From NCBI GenBank assembly GCA_017516865.1, contig JAFXAU010000003.1:75909-139908 (forward strand): a DNA stretch of 64,000 nt, given 5' to 3'. Shown here in pieces: positions 36,627 to 44,331 of this stretch (the stretch's first letter is position 1; each line of letters starts with the position of its first letter). The stretch comes from Bacteroidales bacterium. Its GTDB lineage: Bacteria > Bacteroidota > Bacteroidia > Bacteroidales > UBA1715. The notes beneath the pieces are model-generated. The model was given only the letters and a program-made list of their open reading frames with translations. It was not told the origin of the DNA and ran no database searches. Position numbers and translations under genes: made by a program.

Positions 36627-37559
36627 TTATTTCCGCTCTATCACCAATTCTGACGAAAAATCGATCTCGTATGTGCGGGCAAACGGAGCATCGCTTTTCA
36701 GACCATCTTTTCCATATCGTAAATCATGCAACAACACGGAATGACTTGATTTAGGTTCAACGCCATAATAATAACGCGTATATGCTTCTATCTGTTTAAT
36801 CTTTTGATTATCTTCGAGTTCAAATAAATAATAATCGTTTCGCAACACTAAATTGATGTCGAAATCATTTTTGCTCAAATTGGAACGATAGCCCATCCAA
36901 AATCCATCACGGTCTTGTGCAATGCAGTTCCACAAGAACAAGGAACCCGACACGGGATAAACATCTACACGCGAATATCGAATGTCTTTTTCGTCCAACG
37001 ATTGCTCAAATTGCGAATGTACAGAAAGTTTGTTCAAAAACGTGAACGACACATACAACACGAACAAAAACCCGCCGAACCACGAAATCATAACTTTATG
37101 ATGCCAATCCTTTAGAATTAACGCCCCGACAAACGCCACAGCAAGCGGAATCAAGCCAATAATATCAACATTAGACAACACTGACAATGCAAACCGATGA
37201 TGAGAAAATGGTTCCAAAAATGCCACTCCGTCAATCGTCAGTGAATCGTACAAGCAGTGCGAAACCATGCACCACAAAGCAAGATTCGCCCATCTCAAAA
37301 AAGAACAAGTTCTGTCTACATATTTATGCAACGCCCAGCCCAATACGGGAGCGAACAACAAACAAAAAACAAATGAATGCGTCACGCCGCCACGAATATT
37401 TTCGGAAATCGGCACGTTGAATAACAACGAAACAAGCCAATCAGTAGCAGGAATCAAGCCACACAAACCGCCAAAGAGAATCGCCTTATTTCCGATTTTC
37501 TTCCCTGCAATCAAACTTCCAATTGCAGCTGCAAATACAAAACATGAAATTATATTCAT
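36627..37559 (-). CDS. YdjM/YbcI-type membrane-bound metal-dependent hydrolase family protein
   Basis: 310 residues from the ATG at 37559. The open frame extends to 37646, but that would cross into the divergent rlmD gene. Six or so membrane helices occupy residues 1-195, with the family's RGGVTHSF motif near residue 50 and a second histidine-bearing loop (SHCLYDSLT). A soluble C-terminal domain of about 110 residues follows. PF04307-type proteins are annotated as hydrolases on weak grounds; the true activity is unknown. Confidence 0.8.
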   Translation of the reverse strand: MNIISCFVFAAAIGSLIAGKKIGNKAILFGGLCGLIPATDWLVSLLFNVPISENIRGGVTHSFVFCLLFAPVLGWALHKYVDRTCSFLRWANLALWCMVSHCLYDSLTIDGVAFLEPFSHHRFALSVLSNVDIIGLIPLAVAFVGALILKDWHHKVMISWFGGFLFVLYVSFTFLNKLSVHSQFEQSLDEKDIRYSRVDVYPVSGSLFLWNCIAQDRDGFWMGYRSNLSKNDFDINLVLRNDYYLFELEDNQKIKQIEAYTRYYYGVEPKSSHSVLLHDLRYGKDGLKSDAPFARTYEIDFSSELVIERK

Positions 37560-37570
37560 CTTTTTTGGTT

Positions 37571-37586
37571 TATTTTTGCAAATGTA
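37571..37586. promoter_or_regulatory. Back-to-back -7 elements between the YdjM-like gene and rlmD
   Basis: TATTTTTG on the plus strand (37571-37578) directly abuts TACATTTG on the minus strand (37579-37586). Each lies about 20-40 bases before the start of the gene it would serve. Neither has a clear TTTG -33 box. If both are used, the two polymerases would compete. Confidence 0.4.
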
Positions 37587-37618
37587 TGAATATTTGCAAG
37601 ATTTTAATCTAATATATT

Positions 37619-39028
37619 GTGAGTCGGAATAAAAAGTTACAAACATTCGATAATGTGTTGATTACCAGCGTTGCTGCTGAAGGAAATGCTATTGCTAAGA
37701 TTGACGACATGGTGCTATTCGTCGAAGGTGTCATACCTGGTGATGTGGTGAATGTGCAAATCACTAAAAAACGGAAAAACTATTGTGAAGGGCGTGTTAC
37801 ACAAATCGTAAAAGAAAGTCCTGACCGCCTACCCGCGTTTTGTCAACATTTCGGCATATGTGGCGGATGCAAATGGCAAATTTTGCCATACGAGAAGCAA
37901 CTTTTTTACAAAGAAAAACAGGCAAAAGACCAACTCGAACGCATCGGTCACGTTACTGTGTCCGAATATCTGCCGATTCTCGGTTCCATTGATAAAGAAT
38001 ATTATAGAAATAAGTTAGAATTCACCTTTTCCAACAAGCGATGGATTACCGTCGAAGAAGCAGCTACAAGAGCAGAAATAACAGAATCCAATGCTCTCGG
38101 TTTTCACGTTCCAAGACTGTTCGACAAAGTTGTAGATATTGAACATTGTCATTTGCAAGGTACGCCAAGCAACGAAATTAGAAATTTCATCAGAACGTAT
38201 GCACTGCAACACGGTCTGACATTTTTCGACATCAGAGATCACGCTGGACTGCTGAGAAACCTCATCATTCGCACCTCAACCAACGGAGAATGCATGGTAA
38301 TTGTTGTTTTTTACGAAAAAGACGAAAAAAATATCCAAGAACTGCTTTCTGCAATACACGAGAATTTTCCACAAATCACATCGTTGCTCTACATTATCAA
38401 TCAAAAAGCAAACGACACGATTGGCGACCAGGAAGTTCTTACCTTTTACGGAAATGATTTCATCTTCGAGGAGATGGAGAATCTAAAATTCAAAGTCGGA
38501 CCGAAATCTTTTTACCAAACAAATTCCAAACAAGCATACGAACTATACAAAATTGCAAGAAACTTCGCACAACTCACTGGCAATGAATTAGTTTACGACC
38601 TTTACACCGGAACAGGCACGATTGCGAATTTCGTAGCAGCTAAAGCCCAGAAAGTCATTGGCATTGAATACGTTCCCGAAGCAATTGAAGATGCAAAAAT
38701 CAACTCTTCTCTCAACAACATTACGAACACGCTGTTCTATGCCGGCGACATGAAAGATATTCTCAACGATGATTTCATCAAACAACACGGAAAACCAGAC
38801 GTCATCATCACCGACCCGCCACGAGCAGGAATGCACGAAGACGTTGTGAACACGATTCTCCGTGCAATGCCGAAACGTATTGTTTACGTCAGTTGTAATC
38901 CTGCAACACAATCACGCGACCTACACATGCTCTCGTCACAATACAACATCTGCAAATCACAAGCGGTTGATATGTTTCCACATACACAACACGTAGAAAA
39001 CGTGGTCTTATTGGAAAAGCGGGATTAG
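37619..39028 (+). CDS. rlmD: 23S rRNA uracil-5-methyltransferase (RlmD/TrmA family), GTG start
   Basis: 469 residues. An N-terminal TRAM RNA-binding domain (about 5-60) precedes an iron-sulfur site CX5CGGC (CQHFGICGGCKWQ). The methyltransferase domain has LYTGTGTIANFVA (SAM motif I), DPPRAG and VSCNPATQ, where the Cys is the nucleophile. An in-frame stop (37610-37612) lies 6 bases upstream and no ATG is near, so the GTG at 37619 must be the start. Which uracil is modified (U1939 or U747 type) cannot be decided from sequence. Confidence 0.92.
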   Translation: MSRNKKLQTFDNVLITSVAAEGNAIAKIDDMVLFVEGVIPGDVVNVQITKKRKNYCEGRVTQIVKESPDRLPAFCQHFGICGGCKWQILPYEKQLFYKEKQAKDQLERIGHVTVSEYLPILGSIDKEYYRNKLEFTFSNKRWITVEEAATRAEITESNALGFHVPRLFDKVVDIEHCHLQGTPSNEIRNFIRTYALQHGLTFFDIRDHAGLLRNLIIRTSTNGECMVIVVFYEKDEKNIQELLSAIHENFPQITSLLYIINQKANDTIGDQEVLTFYGNDFIFEEMENLKFKVGPKSFYQTNSKQAYELYKIARNFAQLTGNELVYDLYTGTGTIANFVAAKAQKVIGIEYVPEAIEDAKINSSLNNITNTLFYAGDMKDILNDDFIKQHGKPDVIITDPPRAGMHEDVVNTILRAMPKRIVYVSCNPATQSRDLHMLSSQYNICKSQAVDMFPHTQHVENVVLLEKRD

Positions 39029-39029
39029 T

Positions 39030-39140
39030 TAGTGATTTTAGGTTAGGAGTTATGGATTTAATGCACAATTCATAATGCACAATGCACAATTAAATCCTCC
39101 ACGAACTTCATTGTGCATTGAGCATTAAACATTAGCATTG
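39030..39140. repeat. Heptad repeats with palindromic flanks between rlmD and the DUF4294 gene
   Basis: The left half holds ATGCACA-type heptads (39061-39090) framed by the inverted pair GGATTTA (39054-39060) and TAAATCC (39091-39097). The right half (39108-39140) holds the same units reversed (ATTGTGC, ATTGAGC, ATTAAAC). It lies between two convergent gene ends and could fold as a long AU-rich hairpin. Confidence 0.75.
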
Positions 39141-39142
39141 AC

Positions 39143-39751
39143 TCAAATTGTTCCTTCTTCGATTTGAACGATTATGCGTTCAATCATTTGATCATCAGCA
39201 GAATTGTGATCGTAAGTAGTTTTAAGGGATTCTCCGAACATTTTTGCCACTCCCTGCCACATCATGGCTGACATTCCACCACGAAATTCTTTAATAATCT
39301 CGTAAGACGAACGACCGAGTTCCCTATCAATCAACTTTGTAAGAATTTCACCCTGACGGACAGTCATAGCGACCAATTCTTTATAATATTGGTCTACCAA
39401 CCGGTCTTCGAGTTCTTTCAGGTATTTTTTCTTCTGTTTATTGTTCGGCATAGTGTCAAGCACCAATTGAACATCGTTGAACGTCTTGCGAACGATGAGC
39501 GTATACGGATACACCTTCTTTACATCACGCACAAGTTTTTTGTAACGATAGTATTCCTCGTTTGTAGCAAATTTCAGTTGAGGATATATATGAACCTTTG
39601 GCAACCTTACAAGTGCCAAAGAATCCCCGTCGACCACAATACATGGCACCATAATTCCTTTAGAAGAATGTGCCGTTGCAACTTCCGTTGATTGTGACAC
39701 AGCTAACAAGCTGAACATCAATCCTATTACACTTACAATAAACCGTTTCAT
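39143..39751 (-). CDS. DUF4294 family secreted protein
   Basis: 202 residues from the ATG at 39751, which begins a signal peptide (MKRFIVSVIG, cleavage near AVSQS). The open frame upstream to 39847 runs into the next gene and gives no signal peptide. The core RLPKVHIYPQLKF, then YRYKKLVRDVKKVYPYTLIV and a helical C-terminus, fits DUF4294, a Bacteroidota family of unknown function. It follows the DUF4846 gene by 53 bases on the same strand. Confidence 0.82.
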   Translation of the reverse strand: MKRFIVSVIGLMFSLLAVSQSTEVATAHSSKGIMVPCIVVDGDSLALVRLPKVHIYPQLKFATNEEYYRYKKLVRDVKKVYPYTLIVRKTFNDVQLVLDTMPNNKQKKKYLKELEDRLVDQYYKELVAMTVRQGEILTKLIDRELGRSSYEIIKEFRGGMSAMMWQGVAKMFGESLKTTYDHNSADDQMIERIIVQIEEGTI

Positions 39752-39804
39752 AATTTTTTCTTTTTTGAGTTCTTTTTTCTCTATGCAAAAAGGATACCAA
39801 AAAT

Positions 39805-40698
39805 TTAATTTGTGAAGCGTTTCAAATCTTTTACGTAAAAAGTCCATTGTGGCGTACGTATCATCGTATCGTCCGTAGCGTCAAGCGGAACAGAAAACCA
39901 CGGACTTTCTCCGTCTTCGTAATTTTTCAATATCTCAATTTCTTGTGTCGGAGAGAAACCTTGAGCCAACATCAATTTCACCACACCATCAACATCGTTG
40001 AACAGTGCATCAAGAATTATGACCGCATGACCCGGATGACTGGACTGTATAAGCACATCACCGCCTTTGACATCTTTAAGCTCCACCTTCGTCATTTCCT
40101 TGGCAAGCGACGATGTAGTTATAAATTTGTACGTACTATTCAAATATTCCTCGAACGTCTTTTGACCATAATCCTGTTCTCCGGCAAGAATCCACGAATT
40201 ATACGAATCATTCAAACGGAAACCAGCCGCCCAACGAGAGTATGAGCAAACAAAACCATTCACCAAATTAAAATGAATTCGACCAAATAATTTTGACGAA
40301 TACAAATATTCCGCCCGCAACTTCACCAACACGCCTGCACTTTTCATAAAATCGCCTTCCCCCACAGGAACATCGAGTACACCAATTTGCACGTCGAACG
40401 ATTTTTCTTCCCCGTCATAAAAATGCGTCATATATCCTACTGGTTTCACGGGCAAATTAAGAAGAAACGATTCAAATGAGCCACCAGAGACAGGTTTCCG
40501 GTAGAAATTCTTACCTGCATCGCCAATATAAAAACGCGTTGCTACAATGGTACCTTCGGGATGGACGTATTTATTTTCACTTTCATTGGCATACAAAACC
40601 CCAGAACTGGTCGTATCGGCTGCGTTCGACACAGTTGTACACATGCCAAGTACGACAGCACAGGCGACCCGTTTAGACCATCTTGTAATATTTCTCAT
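39805..40698 (-). CDS. DUF4846 family secreted protein
   Basis: 297 residues from the ATG at 40698; an ATG at 40704 is also possible. The signal peptide ends near VSNAAD. The mature domain shows the DUF4846 pattern: FLLNLPVKPVG, a YDG turn, VLVKLRAEYLY, and the SRWAAGFR motif near the middle, with GDVLI...HPGHAVIILD in the C-terminal half. That last part has the look of an NlpC/P60-like papain fold, but this is a guess. The function is unknown. Confidence 0.82.
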   Translation of the reverse strand: MRNITRWSKRVACAVVLGMCTTVSNAADTTSSGVLYANESENKYVHPEGTIVATRFYIGDAGKNFYRKPVSGGSFESFLLNLPVKPVGYMTHFYDGEEKSFDVQIGVLDVPVGEGDFMKSAGVLVKLRAEYLYSSKLFGRIHFNLVNGFVCSYSRWAAGFRLNDSYNSWILAGEQDYGQKTFEEYLNSTYKFITTSSLAKEMTKVELKDVKGGDVLIQSSHPGHAVIILDALFNDVDGVVKLMLAQGFSPTQEIEILKNYEDGESPWFSVPLDATDDTMIRTPQWTFYVKDLKRFTN

Positions 40699-40828
40699 CC
40701 ACATTTTTGTAGAACATGAATCGTTGCAAATATACAATTATATGTATTACATTTATCGGAATTTTTGAATATGAAGATTCTTTCGTCAACATTTATTTGC
40801 AGATTATTGCATTTCTCAAAAAAAGGAG

Positions 40829-40836
40829 TACTTTTG
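40829..40836 (+). promoter_or_regulatory. Putative -7 element of rpsP
   Basis: TACTTTTG fits TAnnTTTG exactly and lies 37 bases before the rpsP ATG. A TATTG at 40805-40809, 19 bases further up, is a partial -33 box. Confidence 0.6.
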
Positions 40837-40873
40837 CCAGCGAAAAATTTTATTAACAAACAAATTAAATACA

Positions 40874-41452
40874 ATGGCTGTTAAAATTAGATTAGCAAGA
40901 CACGGGCGAAAGGCGAGCCCTTTCTATCACATTGTAGCTGCTGATAGCAGAAGGTCACGTGATGGCAAATTTATCGAGAAACTCGGTACGTACAATCCAA
41001 AAACTAATCCTGCAACTGTAGAATTAAACTTCGACAGAGCGCTGTATTGGTTGGAAGTCGGAGCAGAAACTACTGACACTGCACGTTCAATTCTTCAAAA
41101 AGAAGGTGTTTTGTACATGAAACACTTGAAAGGCGGTGTAAAGAAAGGTGCTTTCGACGAAAAAGCATTGGAAGCAAAATTCCAAGCATTCAAAGATGCT
41201 AAGGAGAAAAAAGCTGAAGCCTATGCTTCTAAAGTAAAATCATCTTCAGAATCTCTTGCAAAGAAGAAACTTGAAGAAGAAGTAGAAATCAACAAACAAC
41301 GCGAAGCAAAAATCGCTGAGAAAAATGCTGCTTTAGCCGCTGCAGAAGAGGCTAAAAAAGCAGAAGAAGCTGCCGCTGCTGCTGAAGAATCAGCTGAAGC
41401 TGCAACAGAAGAAGCTCCTGCTGCCGAAGCAACAGAAACTCCTGCTGAATAG
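40874..41452 (+). CDS. rpsP: 30S ribosomal protein S16 with long Ala/Glu/Lys tail
   Basis: 192 residues. The first 85 or so are canonical S16 ([31 protein letters not shown]). A roughly 100-residue extension follows: first charged and helical (85-140), then almost only Ala, Glu and Lys, ending in ATETPAE. I recall comparable tails in other Bacteroidota S16 proteins, so this is a lineage trait and not a frameshift. rimM follows after a strong terminator hairpin. Confidence 0.96.
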   Translation: MAVKIRLARHGRKASPFYHIVAADSRRSRDGKFIEKLGTYNPKTNPATVELNFDRALYWLEVGAETTDTARSILQKEGVLYMKHLKGGVKKGAFDEKALEAKFQAFKDAKEKKAEAYASKVKSSSESLAKKKLEEEVEINKQREAKIAEKNAALAAAEEAKKAEEAAAAAEESAEAATEEAPAAEATETPAE

Positions 41453-41473
41453 TTGTTAAAAATGAATTCAATC

Positions 41474-41505
41474 AAGGGTGTTCAAGCAGTTGAACACCCT
41501 TTTTT
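41474..41505 (+). terminator. Strong terminator between rpsP and rimM
   Basis: A 12-bp perfect stem (41474-41485 with 41490-41501, arms AAGGGTGTTCAA and TTGAACACCCTT) with a GCAG tetraloop, followed by a T run to 41505. It ends 8 bases before the rimM ATG and so also covers rimM's ribosome-binding region. Confidence 0.92.
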
Positions 41506-41513
41506 ATCAATCT

Positions 41514-42047
41514 ATGACAATACCGCAGATTCCCGACATAAACCAATGTATTGAAATTGGTACTATTTCCCGGCCTCACGGGAAAGATGGTGCTGTCATG
41601 CTGTCGACAAAAAATCTTTCTCTCGACAAATACAAAACACTCAAATTCGTTTTTTTCTGTCTTCAAAACCGATTAGTGCCATTCCACATTGAATCCGTCA
41701 CAGTAAAAAGCAATTCCGTAATCATAAAATTTGAGGATATTCAAAGTATGGAGAAAGCAGAACTATATTGTTCCACGAAACTCTACATTGAACAAACCGA
41801 CATTGAAGACAATGGTGAAAGCGAAGATGATGAAATCATCGGATATACCATAATAAACGACGAAAACGAAGAACATATCGGCACAGTGCAGGAAGTTATG
41901 GACTACTCAAGTAACGTGGTCCTCGACATCAGGCGCAACGACGGCACAGCTGTCCTCATTCCATTCGCCGACGACTTAGTTCGACAAATCAACGACGAAA
42001 CCAAAACTATCGTTATGACAATTCCTGACGGGATTCTTGACATATAA
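41514..42047 (+). CDS. rimM: Ribosome maturation factor RimM
   Basis: 177 residues from the ATG at 41514. An upstream in-frame start at 41478 lies inside the terminator stem and was rejected. The N-terminal beta-barrel domain has IGTISRPHGKDG; the C-terminal PRC-barrel has YTIINDENEEHIGTV and LIPFADDLV. It assists 30S head assembly by binding S19. The rpsP-rimM neighbourhood is common in bacteria. Expression must come from readthrough of the terminator or from a promoter within rpsP. Confidence 0.92.
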   Translation: MTIPQIPDINQCIEIGTISRPHGKDGAVMLSTKNLSLDKYKTLKFVFFCLQNRLVPFHIESVTVKSNSVIIKFEDIQSMEKAELYCSTKLYIEQTDIEDNGESEDDEIIGYTIINDENEEHIGTVQEVMDYSSNVVLDIRRNDGTAVLIPFADDLVRQINDETKTIVMTIPDGILDI

Positions 42048-42050
42048 AAA

Positions 42051-42365
42051 ACAGTAAGTCTATAAGCCGGATTCTGTTCCTCGAAAGGATTCTATCATTT
42101 ATCTAACGCAACCTACCCTCCAACTCGGACGAGCAGCCCTCAAACGTTGGTATACTTGGTCTTGCAACTTGGCGGTGGCACATCTACACAAATCGCTTTG
42201 CATAATGGTAGTCTCTTACACTGCCTTCTCACCCTTGCTGAAATCAGCGGTTTTTTTCTTCTGCCATACCATACACTCACGCATATCTGTTCTTTCAACA
42301 GGCACAACGCTCTTTGTTGTCCGGACTTTCCTCCCTCTTTCGAGAGCGATAGAACGACTTACTGT
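42051..42365 (-). ncRNA. rnpB: RNase P RNA (class A)
   Basis: Catalytic RNA of RNase P, which matures tRNA 5' ends. On the minus strand the conserved 5' core GGAGGAAAGTCCGG (complement of 42321-42334) and the 3' core AGAATCCGGCTTATAG (near 42061-42075) are both clear. The ends pair as helix P1: 42051-42060 with 42356-42365, ten perfect base pairs. The stem is followed on the minus strand by a T run, so P1 probably doubles as the terminator. About 315 bases is somewhat compact. It is convergent with rimM, whose stop is 3 bases away. Exact ends are good to a few bases. Confidence 0.95.
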
Positions 42366-42469
42366 GCTACAAAAATAGAAAATATTTATGGTATTCGTAG
42401 TAACGGACTTAGTTTTTTGTTGTATATTCGTTGCACAATCTTTTTGTTTAATATTCAATATTTTTACCA

Positions 42470-44245
42470 ATGAACAGATTTCCCGTTTCGATAGTCAAAT
42501 ATGTTGGCATTCTTTTATTTATCGGCATTTTGTTTTCGTCGTGCAAGGAGAAAGAACAAGAATCTTCAATCATAACTATAACAGGAAATTACAAAATTCC
42601 GAATGTTCCGAAATGGGCAGAAAATGCAGTTTTTTACCAAATTTATCCTCAAACGTTCTACGATTCAAACGGCGACGGAATCGGCGACCTTAAAGGAATA
42701 ATCCAAAAACTTGACTATGTAAAAAGTCTCGGTGTAGACGCAATTTGGATAAATCCATTCTTTGAATCTCCATTTGCCGATGCTGGCTATGATATTTCCG
42801 ACTATTACAAAGTTGCTCCGCGATATGGCACAAACGAAGATGCAAAACAATTATTTGCCGAAGCACACAAACGAGGACTTCACGTTCTATTCGACTTTGT
42901 GGCAAGTTACACGTCTATGGAACACCCGTGGTTCAAGGCTTCGGCACGACAGGACACCAACAAATACACAAACTGGTACATTTGGACCGACAATGTTTGG
43001 AAAAATCCTCCTGCCGAATACGCAAGTGATTTCATTAAAGGCTACGGCGAACGCAACGGGCAATATATGAGAAATTTCTATTATTGCCAACCTGCTCTCA
43101 ATTACGGTTTCGCCCTACCCGACACTAATTACAAATGGCAATTGCCAGCCGACCATCCCGATATTCTCAATTTAAAAGAAGAGATGAAAAACGTGCTCCG
43201 TTTTTGGATGGACATGGGAGCCGACGGATTTAGAGCCGACATGGCAGGAGCTTTGACAAAAGACGCCAATGTTGTAGGAAACGAGCAATTTTTCAACACA
43301 CACGTAAACGCAACCAAAGAATTTTGGCGTGACATACGTAATCTCCTCGAGACTGAATATCCCGACGCATTCATGGTTGCCGAATGGTCATATCCGATTG
43401 ACGCACTCGACAGTTGTTTTCACGTAGATTTCTTCCATTGGTTCAACGGATACAATGATTTATTTCAAAAAGAAGATTGGAGAATTCTCAACGGCTTTTC
43501 GGAAGGACATAGTTTCTTCGACATTGAAGGTAAGGGAAATATTACTGAATTTTTGACTAACTACATGGAACAATACAATGCAACAAAAGACAAAGGCTAC
43601 ATCTGTCTTCCACTCGGAAATCACGACAATGCCCGTCTTTGTAATAACCGCAGCGACAAAGACATGGAAATTATTTACGCCTTCGGATTCACCATGCCCG
43701 GTGTTCCATTCATTTATTATGGAAACGAAATCGGAATGCGTCAACTTCCAACTTCATGGCCTCAAGTGGAAGGCGCTTACCGACCACGAAACGGAGCAAG
43801 AACGCCAATGCAATGGTCTTCGGCTAAAAACCTTGGTTTCTCAACAGCATCAGCCGAAAAGCTTTACCTGCCTGTCGATACGGCAAAAGATGCGCCGAAC
43901 GTCGCTACACAAGAGGCTGACGCTAATTCGTTGCTCAACAAGACACGAAAGTTCATTGAACTTCGTCATACAGAACCTGCACTAGCAAATTATGCAGAAT
44001 TTGTTCCTTTGTTTGCAAAAGAGAACACGTATCCTTTCATATACGCCCGTGCGAACAACAACGACGTAGTTCTTGTCATGCTGAATCCTTCGAGCAACAA
44101 CGTCGAAGCATCGTTTGAAACCAGTACAGATTTTTCGTCAACGAAAGTTCTTGCTGGCGACACACTCAATATTGAACACAATGGAAATACCGTTTCAGTA
44201 TCAATGCCAGGCCAATCCTATTCAATTGTAAAATTGATTCGATAA
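42470..44245 (+). CDS. GH13 alpha-amylase family lipoprotein
   Basis: 591 residues with a lipoprotein signal peptide ending in FSSC (lipid-carrying Cys near residue 24). The (beta/alpha)8 barrel starts at AVFYQIYPQTF. Nucleophile Asp (DGFRADMA), acid/base Glu (VAEWS) and transition-state Asp (GNHDNAR) are present. Region I, usually DxxxNH, reads DFVASY here, so the conserved subsite -1 His is Tyr. A small beta domain closes the protein. It probably acts on alpha-glucans or oligosaccharides at the outer membrane or in the periplasm. No SusCD pair is adjacent, so it is not in a visible utilisation locus. Confidence 0.9.
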   Translation: MNRFPVSIVKYVGILLFIGILFSSCKEKEQESSIITITGNYKIPNVPKWAENAVFYQIYPQTFYDSNGDGIGDLKGIIQKLDYVKSLGVDAIWINPFFESPFADAGYDISDYYKVAPRYGTNEDAKQLFAEAHKRGLHVLFDFVASYTSMEHPWFKASARQDTNKYTNWYIWTDNVWKNPPAEYASDFIKGYGERNGQYMRNFYYCQPALNYGFALPDTNYKWQLPADHPDILNLKEEMKNVLRFWMDMGADGFRADMAGALTKDANVVGNEQFFNTHVNATKEFWRDIRNLLETEYPDAFMVAEWSYPIDALDSCFHVDFFHWFNGYNDLFQKEDWRILNGFSEGHSFFDIEGKGNITEFLTNYMEQYNATKDKGYICLPLGNHDNARLCNNRSDKDMEIIYAFGFTMPGVPFIYYGNEIGMRQLPTSWPQVEGAYRPRNGARTPMQWSSAKNLGFSTASAEKLYLPVDTAKDAPNVATQEADANSLLNKTRKFIELRHTEPALANYAEFVPLFAKENTYPFIYARANNNDVVLVMLNPSSNNVEASFETSTDFSSTKVLAGDTLNIEHNGNTVSVSMPGQSYSIVKLIR

Positions 44246-44254
44246 AACCTCATT

Positions 44255-44331
44255 CAATACACAATGAGCATTATACATTATGTATTGTGCATTATTTATT
44301 GAACATTGAGCATTAAACATTACGCATTATT
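44255..44331. repeat. Heptad repeat array between convergent genes
   Basis: About eleven degenerate 7-base units of the ATTnnnC type (ATTATAC, ATTGTGC, ATTGAAC, ATTGAGC, ATTAAAC, ATTACGC) fill the gap between the GH13 stop and the stop of the 999-residue gene. It is the longest array in the window. Confidence 0.8.

Noticed and set aside
37560..37646. Extended start for the YdjM-like gene at 37646
   Set aside because: It would overlap the rlmD start and add a non-conserved, Cys/Lys-rich stretch before the natural membrane helix at 37559.
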